Origin: Anopheles merus
Taxonomy: Eukaryota > Arthropoda > Insecta > Diptera > Culicidae
Length of the DNA: 64,000 bases
Direction: 5' to 3'
Assembly (NCBI RefSeq): GCF_017562075.2
Contig: NC_054082.1
Span: 17,368,927 to 17,432,926, forward strand
Numbering within the stretch: position 1 is the first letter of the stretch; each line of letters begins with the position of its first letter. A model generated the notes under the pieces. That model worked only from the letters and a program-made list of their open reading frames with translations. It ran no database searches and was not told the origin of the DNA. The translations under genes were made by a program, and so were the position numbers. Shown piece after piece: positions 34,164 to 45,900 of the stretch.

Positions 34164-36739
34164 ATGGATAATCGAATAATTATGGCCAACAACACATTCT
34201 CAGCCAACGATGATGTCCTTAACATCAAGGGCACCGAGGAAAATGATGTAAAGATCGACATGGATTGTCTATCTCTGGAACCAAACAACATGAGTGCCAA
34301 ATGCTGTGGTATGTTTTCTCTAAATACATTACACACAAAGCAGCTGGAAATACAACTTTACACTCTTTTTTTCATTGCAGAACAACCGGAGAATAAGCCG
34401 GAGATGTGCAAAGTGGGTCTATTTCCGGTAAGTGCGATGATGCAATATGATGTAATGTATGCGACATAGATAAATACTTATCTGTATTCCCACATCATAC
34501 CTCTTTTGGATTGGGCTACTAGTTGCGACTCTTGTTTACCTTTTATTTGCAGAAATAGCAGAGAAATTGTAATGCGTTCTGAAAAAAAGAGGGAGTAAAA
34601 GAAATCCGTGATCCTTTTTGAAGGTTTTTTTTTTTACAATTTCCGGGTCATGAAAATAAAAGTGCGTAAGATTCCATGTTTATTTCAAGTGTGACTAATT
34701 TTGGGGGTATCTGGTGTATTGTGCGTTGTTGTATTTATATATTGGTTCAATTAGTTTAGCTTTTGTTGCATCCTTTCTTAAACCATTTAAACCTCGGCTG
34801 ATCAAACCACCAATGCACTTGCTCCCATCACTTGCACAGTATGGCTAGCACTTTCTAATGATACTCAGCCGCTTTCCCAAACTCGATCGAATTCGGGAAC
34901 GATCGTTGCGATTGTCCAAATGACATAAAATGGTGGTTGGTTTCTGTTGTGGTCACGAAGTGGAAGGCTCCCTACATTCGGCGTTAAGGACGTATGCAGC
35001 CACTGAGTGACTGATGAGCGGTTAGCAGACGAGAGAGCGCCAGACGCTCGTGGGACACCGTCGGGAACACAAGGGCTGATCGTGTAATAAAGTATTGTGT
35101 ATTGTTTATTACGTGTTCGGTGTAAATATAAATTGTATACTCTCGGCCATCCGAACACAACAGTTTCCTTGGATGTTTTTTGAACATTTTGCCATATTGT
35201 ACGTATAACTGAGCAGGATAATCATGAAATAAATTAAAGCAACTGTTGTATCTAGGCAAATGCAACTATCCTTCCTTTTGGATCGAGTTTGGGAAAGTGG
35301 CTGACTGACTTCCCATGAATTGCGCTTATGATTTGCATTGAGTAGAGTATCACTGTCGCCTAATAACCCAAATAGCCAGCTCGTACTTTATAGCTGATTT
35401 AGGGCTGTTTAACGAAAAATCGTTCCGATGTCGTACTTTGTGGCTGATTAAGAGATAGACGGTACTTTGCGGAACTAAGGAGCTTTTTAACAGGCACATC
35501 GTACTTTTTGGAACTTTGCGGCTGATTAGCACTATGTGTAGGGTTCATGGTGGAACTTGAAGGCTTGTTAAGAGTGTGTATCGAACTTGGTGGAACTTTA
35601 TAGCTTTTTAATGCATGGCATCGGTACAAGGTGGATCTTGTCAAAGTGTCAAAGAGAGACGCCGTCAATCATCTCATTGCTGCTGTACAAGTTAGATAAG
35701 TTAATTAAAGAATGAATATTGAGTGAAGTGATTGTGAATTATCAGTAAATTGTGTAAAATTTTGTGTAATTCATCAATACAAAAGTTTTAAAAATATACA
35801 TATGTGTTTAAACGAAACAAATCTTGTTGTTTATTTCATCGATGACGCTTGCTTAAAAATAAAACACACAGAAAAATAATCCCTGGCATCGTGGCATAAG
35901 GAAGCTGCTTAGGCGCTGTTTGAAAGACCCACATAGAACTTTGATGCTGTTTATCTACTGCAAAAGGCGAATTAGAGCAGCGATCTTTAGCGTGCCAAAA
36001 TGAGCTGCTTAAGCAATTCTGGCTATTTGGGAAATCGCACGAATAACTCATATGTATGTATTGCTTAAATAAATTGAAGCTACATTCTACTTTTCCGCAT
36101 CTATTTGCTAATATTTTCAACAGTTCCTAAGCTAGAACTTTGACGCCGATCGATAAATAATCGTGCATCTAATACGTATTTGAAATTAGAAAAACCAACT
36201 CTCAATAATTTCAGTCACAAAGAATTGAATCCTGTATAGTTAATTTCAAAGTATTATTATTATTATATAGTAGAATTTTCATTTTAGATCCTGATGATTT
36301 ATATGAGAAATAATTTACATCATTTTATTCTTTTTGTTTGCAGATAAGCGATCCACAACGTCCTGCACTGATCGATGCGGGCATGGCAGCACAAAATCTA
36401 TGCAAGAAAAGTATACAAACACTGAACAGTCTTACCGATGAACTAGTTGTGCGGGCTCCCCAGGGGAAACAATTCATAAAAATCGTCAGAAACGAAGAAA
36501 CGCAACAACTAAAAGATGCAGAACAGAACGAAGACTTCCCTATGATTGTTGCCCGGTCACAGCCTAACGAGCGCTACTCACCAAGCCGAGCCCGCGAATT
36601 TCTAACTGATATGCAAATAATTCCCTCTAACGTTACTTGCCTGTCTATTTTCGTCAGTGTTCTTGTTAATATTGTGGTATGGTTCTTGGTATGGTATGTT
36701 CTAAAAGTGTTCCAAATGGATGAGCTTAAACAATTTTGA
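34164..36739 (+). CDS. Unrecognised tail-anchored small membrane protein (195 aa), with possible short isoform
   Basis: Coding exons: 34164-34308, 34381-34427, 36344-36739; junctions keep phase (1, then 0). I do not recognise the family. The N-terminal 64 residues are acidic and Asn-rich with a CC pair at the first junction. The last exon gives an alpha-helical, charged region and one strongly hydrophobic segment near the C-terminus (LSIFVSVLVNIVVWFLVWYV), followed by KVFQMDELKQF, so it looks like a tail-anchored or type II protein. No signal peptide is present. The second intron is 1.9 kb, contains a TIR element, and has an additional acceptor at 34551-34552 leading into AAA TAG, with AATAAA at 34655-34660. 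That would make a 65-residue protein without the membrane segment. A donor/acceptor pair upstream (donor near 34032; acceptor near 34151) suggests a 5' UTR intron. Confidence 0.65.
34553..34660 (+). other. Candidate alternative terminal exon with poly(A) signal
   Basis: TTTATTTGCAG precedes 34553; the next codons in phase are AAA TAG. AATAAA is at 34655-34660. Joined to the exon ending at 34427, it adds a single Lys then stops, giving a soluble 65-residue product. Supported by splice and poly(A) consensus only. Confidence 0.4.
35367..36031. mobile_element. 665-bp MITE-like element with 13-bp terminal inverted repeats
   Basis: CCCAAATAGCCAG at 35367-35379 is exactly inverted as CTGGCTATTTGGG at 36019-36031. 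The interior has no coding capacity and carries degenerate subterminal repeats of the form GTACTTT..GGCTGATTA (35382-35620) and AGCTG(A/C)TTAGG(C)GCTGTTT in both halves. These are hallmarks of non-autonomous DNA elements. Flanking bases are A-rich, so a target-site duplication cannot be called with confidence. It sits in the second intron of the small membrane protein gene. Confidence 0.55.
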
Positions 36740-38365
36740 CGATACACATTAGCTAGCATCATGAGGAAGTTAAACTACTAATTTTTCTTTTTATTTGGCG
36801 AAATAAGTGTACTCGGTATGATCTGCTATAAGCCACTACTGAACATGGCTATTTAAGCCTTTCATAGGGTTTCAGAGGTTCTTATAATTTTGAGACATTT
36901 TCTTGACTGTTTCTTAAGGGGAAACGGGCTCTATAGCATCTTTTTCGAACAAATCCAATAGGAATTTCCAATCTGAATGTTCCCAAAGAGTGCTGTAGAG
37001 TTCAATTCCCATCACATCTCATTATGTTAGATATATTGTTCAGTCAAGCGAGTTGATGATTGCATTACGATACGAGATTAAATGCAAACAGTGCCTTACT
37101 CATGTACACCAAACATGGCTATACGCTTAAATATATGCAATAATACAGTATCGAGTGTATAACATCTACAACACACCTGTAAAACACATGAGAAGTCATA
37201 TTACACTCTTCCAAATGGCAGTAACTGGCAAGGCAAAACTATAGCCTTCATGAGCAAGTATATCTAGAAAAGCGCGCAAGAAACACTCGACAATATACCA
37301 CACTCTTGTGCATCACACAATTATACGATACTTATACTCCTAGTAATAGGTTTATTTAAAACGATTCTTAGTATCAAAACTCCGATGTGCCTGAGCGAAT
37401 ATCAAAATTAAAAGAATGCTCCATGTGATACGATCATGTTCGTGTATTTACAACGGCACCATTAAATATATCAGGACTGAACTTGTTCTATTGATCGAAC
37501 ATTTATAAAATCAAACAAAAATGAATTTACTGGTCTAATTATAATTGCTGCAATACATGAAATAAAGACTGAAGAGGGGTAAAAAGAAAACTGACGTTCA
37601 TTTTTTATTTATATTTTTAATTATTACGGCCCCGATTGTATTGCCATGGTGAAGTGTAAGTTCTGAAGCAAGTTGCTCCAACGGAACAGCCTTATTCGGG
37701 CATACTCGGTTATTAACTGTCGTTAATGAATCGCCACGGTGTGTGTTGCCATACCTACGATTGCATTCCCTTTTCGTCCTTGTACTGCCATTACTGCTTC
37801 CCTTGCCAGAATAGTTTTATATTTTATCATTTTTAGGTAATATTTTTATTTTACTTTTTTCTTAACCGGTGCTACAACAACCGCTTGGCGGCCTTGGCTT
37901 GCTGCACGAGTGTCCGAAACTGCCCACGGTCTGGCGCTTTCGTCTGCCAATCCGTTATCCGTTATCCCGGCTCCCGGGTGTTATGGCAGACACCTCAACA
38001 CCATCTAAGCACCATTGGGCCCCCTCTGTCCTTGTAGACGGCCGAAAAGTACATTACGAACTGAGTATACCACATGGAACAGAATCCATGTGTTTATCGT
38101 AAAAAAAAATTGAGCTATTTTGCTTGGACAATATCACAGCTTTTCAAGACCATGGTGGCATAACAATAGTTGTCTTAAATATGGGAATTCCACTAGCATT
38201 CGTAATTTTTTTTTTTAATTATGAAGAGCGACCAAAAAAATTAAAATAAATTTTTTTAAATCAAAAATCAAACAAATATGGCAGTTGTCAAAATGGGTTC
38301 TATGACACCTTAGTTTATCACTCATCTTGATTTGTAACGACTGTGGTTTACCTCTCGTATCTAAA
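36740..38365. other. AT-rich intergenic region with a probable SINE-like copy
   Basis: No coding exon is seen. AATAAA at about 37561 may end the upstream gene. The sequence is AT-rich except for a GC-richer block at 37868-38095, annotated separately. Confidence 0.4.
37864..38110 (+). mobile_element. Possible SINE-like retroelement copy ending in an A tail
   Basis: A GC-richer block of about 230 bp in AT-rich DNA, starting around AACCGGTGCTACAACAACCG and ending shortly before a run of nine A's at 38101-38109. Its wording resembles dispersed repeats I recall from Anopheles genomes, but I cannot verify this and see no convincing tRNA A/B boxes or target-site duplication. It carries no open reading frame of note. 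Confidence 0.35.
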
Positions 38366-38375
38366 CCCGCCAAAA
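38366..38375 (-). promoter_or_regulatory. E2F-like site upstream of cyclin B3
   Basis: CCCGCCAAAA, that is TTTTGGCGGG on the minus strand, is a strong match to the E2F consensus and lies about 180 bp before the CycB3 ATG. Binding is inferred from motif and from the known cell-cycle control of cyclin genes. Confidence 0.4.
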
Positions 38376-38556
38376 TTCAGTGTCAAATTGTATTGTGATG
38401 TACGCACCTGCCATCGCGCTCGCTCCATCTGTCTGTCCGAGCACCTTTGAACAAGCTTCCCGTAACGGCCATCTGGATCTGTAGGCATAGGCCGAGACGC
38501 ACAAAATTTGCCCGCGCACGCACCGCATCGTAAAGTGAACGAAGTACGCGACGACG

Positions 38557-41040
38557 ATGGCTTCGAACAGCAATTTTAACACCGTCGCCCTAAAATCGAC
38601 AGCGTGCGCTCTGAACGCCAACAGCATCGTAACCAAAAGTGCACACGATCCAGTAAATTGTACAGACGAAATGGTGGAAACGGGTACCAAGCGCAAAGCA
38701 GACATGAGCCTAGCGAAGCAGGAAATCGGTGCCAAACGGTTCGCGCTGGGCAATCTGACCAATGCCGAAACCACGGGCACGGCGTCGACCATCGGAGCGG
38801 TCCTGAAGAGCAAGATGACCAACTTTCTGAGCAAGCCGATGATGTCGTCGAACAAATTGATCGGGGACGTCGCCAAACCAACATGGAAGGTATGTTTTGT
38901 GTGATCCACATCCCTAGAGCGATGCGCGATCGAGATGCAAAGTCTTCGAAGGTTACATGTAAATATCACTCCCTACGTTTCATAGCCAAACGAGCAACAT
39001 TTCAAGAAAAACAAGCCACCGAAGATCCATGGCGTCCCCAGGATCATGACGCGCGCCGCTATGCGTAAACAGCAAGCCGTCGATGTGAATCAAAAGACAC
39101 AACAAGACAGACCCATCTCGGTCATGAAGGGCAAAGAGAATGTACCGTCGTCGTCAGACACCGTCTCCGGAAACGTTGCGGGTGTGTCAGGTAAGTGTGT
39201 ACTGTGCGTCCTTAAGCGACTTAAATGGTAACAGAACGAACACGCCTTTCCGTTTGCTTTAGCTCTCGCTCAAAACCGCAAAGCGGACGAGTTGGTTGCT
39301 AAACCGAAACCCCTAGCGACTGTTGTCACAAATCGCGCATCATGGAAAAATGTACTAAGAGCGCGCTCGACAACAGTAGCGACCGGGGCTGAAATCGCCA
39401 CAAACGACTCTGCAAGCAATGGCGAGCAGAAAAAGTCCCAGCAAGCCGCACCTGCCTGCTTGGCCAAGCATGCCGAGGTGGTGGTGAAGCCGAAGCGTGG
39501 CCGAATGTCCAGCGAGTTCGAGGCAAGCGACAACTCGCTGTACGTGACGGCAGTTGATAATTTTGAGGACGGTTCAGCAGCCTCCGCTGGTACTGGGCCG
39601 GATTGTGTGGACCCGCTTGGGCCGGACTGTGTGGATCCGCTTGGGCCGGAGATTGCACCACGCAACGAACCAGCACCACCGGCGGCAAAACCACTCGCTG
39701 CCCGGGCTGATGGAAAGCCTAAGCAGCGCGGCCGCGGGTCGAGCGAGTTCGAAGACAGTGGTACACTGTACATGACGGCAGTAGAGAATCTGGATGATGG
39801 CGCGACCATCTCGAACAAAGGAAAGGCCGTTGCGGCCGCTGGTCGTGTGGCAGCAACCGTTGCAGCGACCGGTGCTTCCCTTGCCGTACCGGACAAGAAG
39901 ACGAAGGCTCGGGTGGAAGATGAAAATGGTCCGTGGAAAATGCTAATCACCGAAAACGTTGCCCTAACCCGGGCCGCCACTGCCGAGATCGGTGTGCCGC
40001 GCAAACAGCCGCCGGCAAGTGTCGAGGACTACGATCTTTGCTACTGGAACGATATCTACCAGGTGTCGGAGTACGCACAGGACATATTTGACTACCTGCA
40101 GGAGCGGGAGCCCGCGTACGACATTCCGGACTACATGGTGCGCCAGAAGCACTTGACGAAGCGGATGCGTGCCCTGCTGGTCGACTGGATGATTGAGATA
40201 CAGGAGACGTTCGAGCTGAACCATGAAACGCTCTATCTGGCCGTTAAAATACTCGACACCTACCTGTCCCGTGTGACGATCGGCCACGAAGTTTTGCAGC
40301 TCGTGGGAATCGCGGGCATGCTGATCGCCTCGAAGTACGACGAACGTTTGCCCCCGACGGTCGATGACTTTGTTTACTTCTGCGACGGTGCGTACGATCG
40401 TAACGATTTGCTCAAGATGGAGCGCACCGTGTTCCGTACCATCGAATTTGATCTCGGCTTTCCACTGTCCTACCGTTTCCTGCGTCGGTACGCTCGCGTC
40501 AACCGCATTCCGATGATGACGCTCACGCTGGCCCGCTATATTCTCGAGACGGGGCTGATGGATTACAACACGGTGCTGGTGCGCGATTCCAAGCTTGCCT
40601 GCGGTGCGCTCTTCATCGCTCGCCGTATGCTGGACCAGCCGGGATGGAACGAAACACTCGAATACTACTCAAGTGCGTATGACGGAGCGGAGGAAGGGGG
40701 GGGGGGGTGTTTGGGAGTTCAATTGCATACTTATAATCCCATGCGAAACGTTGCATCTCTTCTCGTTGCAGATTACAAGGTGGAGCAATTTACGGATGCG
40801 ATCGTGCTGCTAAACAACGGCATGAGCTCGAGGCAATATTCGTTCGACACGGTGCACAAGAAATACTCGCACGAGCTGTTCTTCGAGGTGGCCAAACGCC
40901 CCGTCATCACCAGTATGGAGAAACTGTTTGCCACCTCAAGCGTAATGTACAAAGCGGCTCCCACCGCCTTACCAGTTGCAGCCGACGCAACGACCAAAGA
41001 AAATGTCGCACCCATTCCGGCCGCCGTCAGTAACAAATGA
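38557..41040 (+). CDS. CycB3: Cyclin B3 (738 aa)
   Basis: Coding exons: 38557-38889, 38986-39190, 39263-40672, 40772-41040, with consistent phases. G2/M cyclin that activates Cdk1 and promotes anaphase. The N-terminal region has a destruction box KRFALGNLTN (RxxLxxLTN) and a second degron-like KENVP (near 39136). The C-terminal cyclin box starts at YDLCYWNDIYQVSEYAQDIFDYL, with MRALLVDWMIEIQETFELNHETLYLA (MRAxLxDW hallmark), IASKYDERLPP and FDLGFPLSYRFLRRYAR, all typical of B3 rather than B or A cyclins. The linker carries a direct repeat of PDCVDPLG and two related modules (SSEFEASDNSLYVTAV and SSEFEDSGTLYMTAV), so it has grown by internal duplication. The third coding intron (40673-40771) has a run of G's. 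No other gene shares its promoter closely. Confidence 0.95.
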
Positions 41041-41497
41041 GATTAAGGTGCAAACCGGGGCCACCGGCGCACCCTGAGTAATAGTATATGATGTACCACG
41101 TTCATGGTTGTCCAAAAGCACATGAAGGTAACGTTGATTCCTGCACTGCATTATACAAAGTAAGACCCCTTTCATGATGAACTGACCAAGAAAATAGCTA
41201 GCCTAAAGTGTGTGTGCGCGCGAGCATGTCGCCGTCCTGGCCACACGTTCTGTGAAGAGTGGTGTAATTTCAAATCGTTAGTAATATAGGCTATATAACA
41301 GAACAAAATCAACCGCTCTCGCCGTTTCATCTCGTGCCAAGATATTTTTTGTGTCGTAGCTGTAAGGTTTTTTTTTTTGCTTCAACCATCCATTAATTAT
41401 TCTTTTTATCGTTGATTACTTGTCACGTACGTTTCATTTTTCCTGTTATTTCTTGTATTGATGCTTGTTAGCTTGTAAGTGTTAGCAATTAAGGCTG

Positions 41498-41553
<56 letters not shown>

Positions 41554-42030
41554 ACGTTTGGCAAGATCGCAAATGAGACTGATTTTTGGGGCTTAATACA
41601 CAAGCACACGCACGAACACCTGACCATTGCTTTCTCGCGTGTGATCGCGAAGTTAGATGCATTTTTAGTAGCGAGTAAGTGAATGCGCAAAATTCAGAGC
41701 GTGCGCGAAACGCATTTTCAAATAAACGATTTTTTACTAGAATTGGGTTGTTATTGTTTTGTTTTTTTTTTTTAGACAGGTATTAATCGGGAGGAATGAT
41801 TAGACGGAGAAATCACAGAGGCAGAGTTGAGAAAGAAAGTGAACCGAAACATCTTTCCTTCAGGTTCAGCAGCACATCCTATTGCTTAAGAAACTCTCCC
41901 TTTCTTTCCTATACATTGTGTAATAAACGCCAGTTTATAATTCATAGCAACACTTTACTTCTTTCCAAAATGCTAGCAAAACACTATACACAACAAATGC
42001 AAAATGCGCACCACCGAACGCGTGTGGTGC
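41041..42030. other. Convergent intergenic region with CT microsatellite
   Basis: No gene is seen. A perfect CT repeat lies at about 41505-41550. AATAAA hexamers on the + strand at about 41720 and 41922 are candidate poly(A) signals for CycB3. Confidence 0.45.
41505..41550. repeat. (CT)n microsatellite
   Basis: About 23 uninterrupted CT units in the probable 3' UTR of CycB3. Confidence 0.9.
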
Positions 42031-42720
42031 TTAATTTTGAAGGAAGATCACATCGTCGGCAATAATGCTGGTGGTGCCTCGTTGTTTTCCCTCCTGGTCG
42101 GTTATCTCTCCGTAAGTTATCTTGCCGGTGACCATCGTGCGCTGTCCCTTCTTCAGATAGGACATCACGGCATCTCGGAGACCCGGCTTGAAAACTACCA
42201 CCCGGTGCCAGTCCGTCTTCTGCATCCAGTCGCCCGATTCGTATCTGCGAATGTACGACAAAACGCTGTTTGTACCAGGGCATAGTTAGCAATTACGCAT
42301 TATTAGTCAACTATTACTTGTAGTTGGAGTGTGTCGCTACGGAAAACATCACGACCGGATGCTCATCATTGCCGCGGCGTTGTGGATCCGCACCAACACG
42401 CCCGAGCAGCGTGACAGTGTTTACAGCTAGATGATAGAACAAAGATAGAATAGAAAATGTAAATGATTGTGCTTTACATCCTACTAGAATCGGTTTTTAG
42501 AGGAAGCGCACAATTCCGATTCCGATTGTACAATGTTGATGATGCAAAATCCACTTACTCTTCTCGATACGGGTAGGATCCGTACAATAGGCACGATGTA
42601 GGCCCGTTCGCATCAGGAACTTGCTGACCTGTAGCATCTATGAAAATAAAACGTGTTATAACATCGGTTTCAGCGGAAAAATGAGTTAATAATACTTTTA
42701 CTTACGCTTGAGGAAATCAT
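42031..42720 (-). CDS. mtSSB: Mitochondrial single-stranded DNA-binding protein (138 aa)
   Basis: Minus-strand exons: 42720-42706, 42637-42559, 42426-42318, 42244-42031; phases agree and total 139 codons with stop. Binds and protects single-stranded mtDNA during replication as a homotetramer with Twinkle and pol gamma. The N-terminus (SKFLMRTGLHRAYC) is basic and Ser/Leu-rich, consistent with a mitochondrial presequence. The OB-fold reads TVNTVTLLGRVGADPQ, then VVMFSVATHSNYK, KTDWHRVVVFKPGLRD, KKGQRTMVTGKITYGE and TTSIIADDVIFL, all standard SSB landmarks; length is close to Drosophila mtSSB. The first exon codes only five residues, and the second begins with ATG, so start choice has little effect on the mature protein. 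It lies 225 bp downstream of Claspin on the same strand. Confidence 0.93.
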
Positions 42721-42944
42721 ATTCAGAAGGACGCGAGGCGGCTGTGCGCTAATAGCACTGTAAACAAACTTTCTGTCAAAAATACCAGCCGTTCTGGCGC
42801 GATCAAAAATAACCCTTGAAGAAAAAGCGGAAACGCATTTCATGTCTGTTTTTTTCTGTGTACAATATTTATTCGCTTGCTTCATATTCTATGCACCAGA
42901 CTTTCATTACTTAACGTTTACTTAACATCGATTTTAATTGTATG

Positions 42945-45900
42945 TTATTTTGAAGGTTCCAGTAATAGTTTCTTCTTCGATCCAAACTGTTTCTCCACAG
43001 TCTTGGCTTTCTTCGAGTTGGCATTCATCTCAACGCCTTCTTGATCGAGGGATCGCTTGGAAGACTGCAAGGAAACGAAATAGAGCGCAGGTTCAATAGT
43101 GGTAGGTAAATACGCCAGTTCCCTGAAATTCTTCTACTTCTACCATTCTCTATCAAGATTTTACCTTTTCGACCGCAGGACTTAGGGTAGCGAACACGAA
43201 GTTTCGTGCCTTTGCCGTTATGAGCGAACTGGTTGCGCCTTCGGATTCCGGTATTAAATTTGCCAGCTTCTCCAGCGTTTCCTTATCGCGGGACAGAAAC
43301 GATGCTTTGTGGCCCTTGGGGAAAAGAGGATTGAAAATATTAAATTAGATATGAATACTCAGGAGAAAAAAGAACAGCTATAAGCTTCCCTTCTCTCCCT
43401 ACCTGCAGAATGGAGGAATTAGAGATCAGGAACGGATTATCGTCCTTAATCGCCGCTGCAGATGAGGTGCTGCTGCCCTTCTTTATGATTGTGATCCGTT
43501 TCTTTCCACTCGCTTGAAGCATGTTTTCCTGCTCATCGCCGGCGACGGCAGTAGTGTCGGCCGGATTCAGCATCGTCGTGGCGGTTAGATCGATCGTGCT
43601 GAGATCGATGTTTTTCTCCTTCAGCAACAAATTGCGCTCGTGACGCATCTTGCGCCAGTTTAGCTCCGTCTCCTCATCGCTTCCGTTGCCCTCGCCGTCT
43701 CCCTCACCCTCCTGCTGGCCGTTTTTATCGTAATCTAGGCTGAACGTTTTCTCCACATTCTTCCATCGGAACTGCCGGACCCGTCCGACGCCATCTTTTT
43801 CTTCGTCCTCGAGGAAGAATTCTTTCAGCTGCTCCACCTCCCGATCGTCCTGATCCAGCATTTGACGATTGTGGATTTTTTCTAGCTCCTGCTGCAATTG
43901 TTCCTGATCGTACTGTTCCTCGTCAGCTACCTCCACATCGTACCGGTCCAAATCTTTCTCATCCTCATCCGCACTGCCCCATTCCGATTCCGACAGTTCG
44001 GCTTCGTTCTCCAGGAACTTTGCACTCATCAGTTCCTTTTCCTTCTTGGTCAGTCGAACTTCCACCTCATTTTCCTCCGAATCGTAATCCACGTACCGTT
44101 CACCATCTTCGTCGCCTTCGGCTTCCTCGTCGGGTTCCTCCACCTCCTCCTCCTCCTGATCGCCAGCGTCGGAAGTTGCATCGGCCGCTTTCTCAACGTC
44201 CGTGGCGCTTTTCTCGGGCTCTGTCACATCATCTTCATCATCGGAGATGTTAATTTGCTTTCTTCTTTGCTTTTTCACTTTACGTTTAGGTTCACTTTCA
44301 ACGCGTTCCGTTTCTTCATCTGACGAATCTAGCCGAAGACGTCCACCGATAAGGATTTCACTGTGGTCAGTTGGTTGTTCTGCGTCGGGAGCAGAATCCT
44401 GTTTCCCTGTGTCACCTGAGGTCGGATCTTCATCATTCGCCTGTGTTTCGAATCGTCCCGAGCAGAGATCCATCAGTTGAGATTCCCCAAACGGTTCCTG
44501 ATTCTGTGTGTACAGTGATTTCGGATTTGCCTGACTTACGATAACACCATCGTGATCGTCGCCCTGTGAAAATGGAGCCTGCTTCTGCGTTGGCAGCTGT
44601 GTTGCAAATTGTCCCGAACAGAGCGCCATCAAGTCATCCTCCTCTTGCTCCTCCTCCCGCTGATCGGGCTGCTCTTCGTCGTTTTTCCAAAGCAGCGTTA
44701 AACTTTCATCATTCTGCTCGTTATTGGTGGCAGATTCGGAAGCTAAAGAGAGACCTATAAAAAATAGAAAAAAGTCCTTTTAAAAACAAGTCACGAGTAT
44801 ACAATCAATGTACATACCTTCAGAGGAAAGTGTGAAAGACGTTGTTGCATTTGTTGCATTCTCAAGCAGCTTCTTGGGTTCCCCGTTAGCGGGCTGCAAT
44901 TCATCATCCGAATCTTCAAATGCTTTTATAATTCTTCCCGCTTTTTTACTGGCCCCTGCCGTATCGTGGTCATCTTCTTCATCCTCGTCAGAACTCGAGC
45001 TTTCATCGGCCTCAGACACTTCGTCGTCCAGCGCTTGATCATCCAACAGTGCCCCGATCTGCGGACCATCCGCATTAGCCTTTGTACCTTCCTCCTCTGC
45101 TTCTTCCTGTTCCACCTCGTCCTCCTCGTCCTCATCCTCATCCAGCAGTTCAATTTCCTCTTCCTCTTCGTCCATGGCGGGATCGCCCTGTTCTGCCTTT
45201 TCGAGGTCCATCTTTTTAGCAAATTCTGCTTCCCTCTTACGGATATACTCTCGGCGGTTGTTGTCTATTTTTTCTTTCAAAACTTGTTTTAGCTTATGAT
45301 ACGCCGCTCCAGGGATGGGTTCCTTGTGCACTAATGGGCGTTCATCGGACGAAAACAGTGTTACCGTGTCCAGCTTTACCACACCATGCTCTGTGCTCAA
45401 GATGCTGACGGCTTTGGCTGTTGGCGTCGTCGGCTTTTGCGCACTGCCGCTACACTTTGCCAGCCGCTGGAAGAGTATGTCAACCCCGGATGGTTCCTTC
45501 GGTTGCAGTGAACCACTGTCCAGATCGATCAGCATGTCGGAACTACCACTAAGCCTTGGGCACGGTGGAAGCTTAAGGTTGGCCAGTAGGGAAGCCTTTT
45601 TGCTCGTCAACGATGCGCCGGCAGGTGATTCATTCGAAAACAGATCATAATTAATCTGAACTGGTTCTGTTTCCGGTACGGAAGACTTTTCCGCCTCGCT
45701 ACTGAACGAAGCCATCATCTGCTCCATATTATCGGACGTTCGATTTACTATTTCATCGATAGGATCCATTTGCTCTTCACTCATAGGTAAAGCTGTTTCT
45801 GTTGCAAGCGTGCCATTCTCAGACGAGATCGATTGATCGATAGCTGGTGCAACGGTAGAAGTAGGTGCATCTTCATCATTCGGTTGTACGTGTTCCTGAT

